Shown here: in pieces, positions 5,064-6,218 of the stretch
Position numbering within the stretch: position 1 is the first letter of the stretch
Layout: the number at the start of each line of letters is the position of its first letter
DNA from: Ignavibacteriota bacterium
Lineage (GTDB): Bacteria; Bacteroidota; Ignavibacteria; Tepidaquicellales; Tepidaquicellaceae
Direction: 5' to 3'
Assembly: GCA_003135995.1 (NCBI GenBank)
Contig: PNBM01000348.1
Coordinates: 25,978-32,195, forward strand
DNA length: 6,218 nt
The notes under the pieces: model-generated
What the model saw: the letters and a program-made list of their open reading frames with translations, nothing else
What the model was told of the DNA's origin: nothing
Databases searched by the model: none
Program-made: the position numbers and the translations under genes

Positions 5064-5552
5064 TTATAAATTTAATGAATTTTCCGTAAATAAGATTTTT
5101 ATATTTTCCTTTTCAAATAACTCAATATCAGCCATAATTAAACCATTACCAATATTCTGAAAAGCTATATTCGTACAAATGGAAAAATTTCCATTTTTTT
5201 GAGTGCTTTCTTCTTGCGTAATTAGAACTCTGGGAATTTCCTTTTCGACGTGCTTCGGTTTTATTTTCTTTTCCTTTACGATTTTTACTTTCGGTTCTTT
5301 TTCTTTTTTCTCTCCAGGAATAACTATATCGACTCGTGACCCGACATATCCTTTTTCCTTGCAATATTCTGTGACGAGTTTACCGGGAGACCCAACCTCA
5401 CAAGCGGCGATAAAAACATAATTGCCGTGACCTTTCTTATATTCCCTTTTCGCTCTTTCATCTTTGAGACGGTAAATCATATCCTTTTTTCCGTTCTCAA
5501 AAATGTAATCCAGTGTTTTTTTTGCTTCCTCAGACAGTTCGGTGATTTTCAT
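5064..5552 (-). CDS. Hypothetical two-part protein with Lys/Glu-rich linker, 162 aa
   Basis: The function is not recognised. Residues 1-79 form one likely domain: helices with 'LSEEAKKTLDYIFENGKKD', then 'HGNYVFIAACEVGSPGKLV' and 'GYVGSRVDIVIPG'. Residues 80-106 are a repetitive linker of Lys, Glu, Pro and Val ('EKKEKEPKVKIVKEKKIKPK'). Residues 107-162 look like a small second domain of beta strands ('NFSICTNIAFQNIGNGLIMADIELF'). There is no signal peptide or membrane segment. The ATG has a good GAAAGGA seven bases upstream, and a strong hairpin lies 33 bases before it. It is the first gene of the run of small genes leading to 4084. Confidence 0.65.
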   Translation of the reverse strand: MKITELSEEAKKTLDYIFENGKKDMIYRLKDERAKREYKKGHGNYVFIAACEVGSPGKLVTEYCKEKGYVGSRVDIVIPGEKKEKEPKVKIVKEKKIKPKHVEKEIPRVLITQEESTQKNGNFSICTNIAFQNIGNGLIMADIELFEKENIKILFTENSLNL

Positions 5553-5584
5553 TTTATTTTCCTTTCGTTAATTAACTTTTAAAA

Positions 5585-5622
5585 CAAGCGGGGTTCTCCG
5601 AGTGCTAATCTTTCCCCGCTTG
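5585..5622 (-). terminator. Strong hairpin: terminator or 5' leader element
   Basis: CAAGCGGGG (5585-5593) and CCCCGCTTG (5614-5622) are perfectly complementary over nine bases around a 20-base loop. On the minus strand the hairpin is followed by TTTT and then AAAAG. This could terminate transcription from the right, though the T run is short and the loop long, or serve as an attenuator or stabilising leader for the 162-aa gene whose ATG is 33 bases further on. Confidence 0.55.
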
Positions 5623-5697
5623 CGTGGTTGATAATTTTACAAAAATAAATAACATACTTTGTATCTTTCATAAGGTCTATTCTATGAATTACCGCCT

Positions 5698-5805
5698 TCA
5701 GGTTCCGTTTACCTGCGCGTCATAGTTGCCATCCACCCCTGGCAGAAGAGAGTGAATGAAAATCTTTACTCCGCGAATGTAAAGTAGTATTTTTCTTCTG
5801 TACAT
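5698..5805 (-). CDS. Possible small ORF, 35 aa, coupled to the preceding gene
   Basis: The ATG follows the stop of the 127-aa gene by one base (TAATATG). The product starts 'MYRRKILLYIRGVKIF', a basic hydrophobic stretch, and ends 'GVDGNYDAQVNGT'. There is no Shine-Dalgarno of quality, and the same DNA contains short potential stem-loops (5 bp at CAGGT/ACCTG and 6 bp at TTCATA/TATGAA just beyond its end), so it may instead be an untranslated or structured region. Only the coupled start and the absence of another explanation support it. Confidence 0.3.
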   Translation of the reverse strand: MYRRKILLYIRGVKIFIHSLLPGVDGNYDAQVNGT

Positions 5806-5806
5806 A

Positions 5807-6190
5807 TTATTTTTTACCAATCCCTAAAGTTTCGCAGTAATAATTCGCAATTTTAAAACAATTTATCTCAAAAGATCCTTTACCGTCATATTCCTTAAAA
5901 CCTGACATTATTTGCTCGTCTAATATTATTCCGCCGTCCATAGGCATGCCGGTAAAGCAGTTAAGCTTCATGCTCTTTTCTTCTGTATCTACCTCCAGTG
6001 AACACGCATCTCCATCCGGACAAATGTATAAAGTCGAATAATATTCCGTTTTGCTGTCTTTACTCGCACTTTTCATCCAGCCACACTTTTCGTCAACTAA
6101 ATCCTTAATTTCCTTACCCAATTGCCCAAAATCTAAAATAGCAGCAGCATGTTGAATGTCCTTTATTGTAAAATATTTAAACTTTCGCAA
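5807..6190 (-). CDS. Cys-rich hypothetical protein, 127 aa, start uncertain (possibly 5' partial)
   Basis: The function is not recognised. From the TTG at 6190 it reads 127 aa with six Cys (36, 57, 63, 78, 111, 119), an N-terminal helix ('IQHAAAILDFGQLGKEIKDLV') and beta-like segments ('YYSTLYICPDG', 'SMKLNCFTG', 'SFEINCFKIANYYC'). The spacing is not a standard zinc finger. No Shine-Dalgarno precedes the TTG, and the frame stays open for the remaining nine codons to the right edge, so the true start may lie outside the window. It ends one base before the possible 35-aa ORF. There is no signal peptide, so the Cys residues are more likely metal ligands or buried than disulphides. Confidence 0.6.
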   Translation of the reverse strand: MRKFKYFTIKDIQHAAAILDFGQLGKEIKDLVDEKCGWMKSASKDSKTEYYSTLYICPDGDACSLEVDTEEKSMKLNCFTGMPMDGGIILDEQIMSGFKEYDGKGSFEINCFKIANYYCETLGIGKK

Positions 6191-6218
6191 GAAATATTCG
6201 AAATGGAATTTATTAAAC

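Noticed and set aside
5690..5760. tRNA-like arms around CAGGT/ACCTG
   Set aside because: The 7-base loop does not fit the T-loop consensus, and no acceptor or anticodon stem can be built around it.

Overview
The window looks like part of the genome of an uncultivated tailed bacteriophage or prophage. It is AT-rich, and every convincing gene lies on the minus strand, so transcription runs from the right edge towards the left. The clearest phage marker is the N-terminal part of a terminase small subunit at the left edge (1-272). A canonical GroES co-chaperonin gene (1024-1326) points to a bacterial rather than archaeal host. No rRNA, tRNA, CRISPR array or transposase was found. The host lineage cannot be fixed; degenerate CCCGAC...GTCGGG palindromes and ATTCA-type heptad repeats are of a kind I associate with poorly characterised environmental bacteria, but that is only an impression.

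Layout, in the direction of transcription: (i) 5698-6190, a Cys-rich 127-aa hypothetical gene whose frame stays open to the right edge, then a possible 35-aa ORF and a GC-rich spacer; (ii) 5585-5622, a strong hairpin ahead of a closely packed set of small unknown genes (162, 51, 146 and 116 aa; 5552 to 4084), the last with a palindromic repeat read into its C-terminus; (iii) 3428-4048, an HNH-like nuclease-fold protein with a TTG start and a strong ribosome binding site; (iv) 2300-3355, a DHH/DHHA1-phosphoesterase homologue whose metal-binding motifs are mostly destroyed; (v) a five-unit heptad repeat (2258-2292) and two small genes (89 and 123 aa), closed by an intrinsic terminator at 1508-1543; (vi) a 180-bp spacer with a 9-bp inverted repeat, then a tightly coupled cassette: GroES, zinc ribbon, JAMM metalloprotease, terminase small subunit.

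The most interesting parts are the coupled GroES / zinc ribbon / JAMM / TerS cassette and the degenerate DHH protein. GroES next to TerS suggests a role in capsid folding or head assembly. The JAMM protein keeps the full E...HxHx7SxxD metal-site signature but has almost nothing before the glutamate. It could be a maturation protease in head morphogenesis or an enzyme that removes ubiquitin-like or other conjugates from host defence proteins. The DHH homologue may bind, but not cut, a nucleotide or RNA ligand. These functions are inferences; the motifs and their loss are read directly from the translations.
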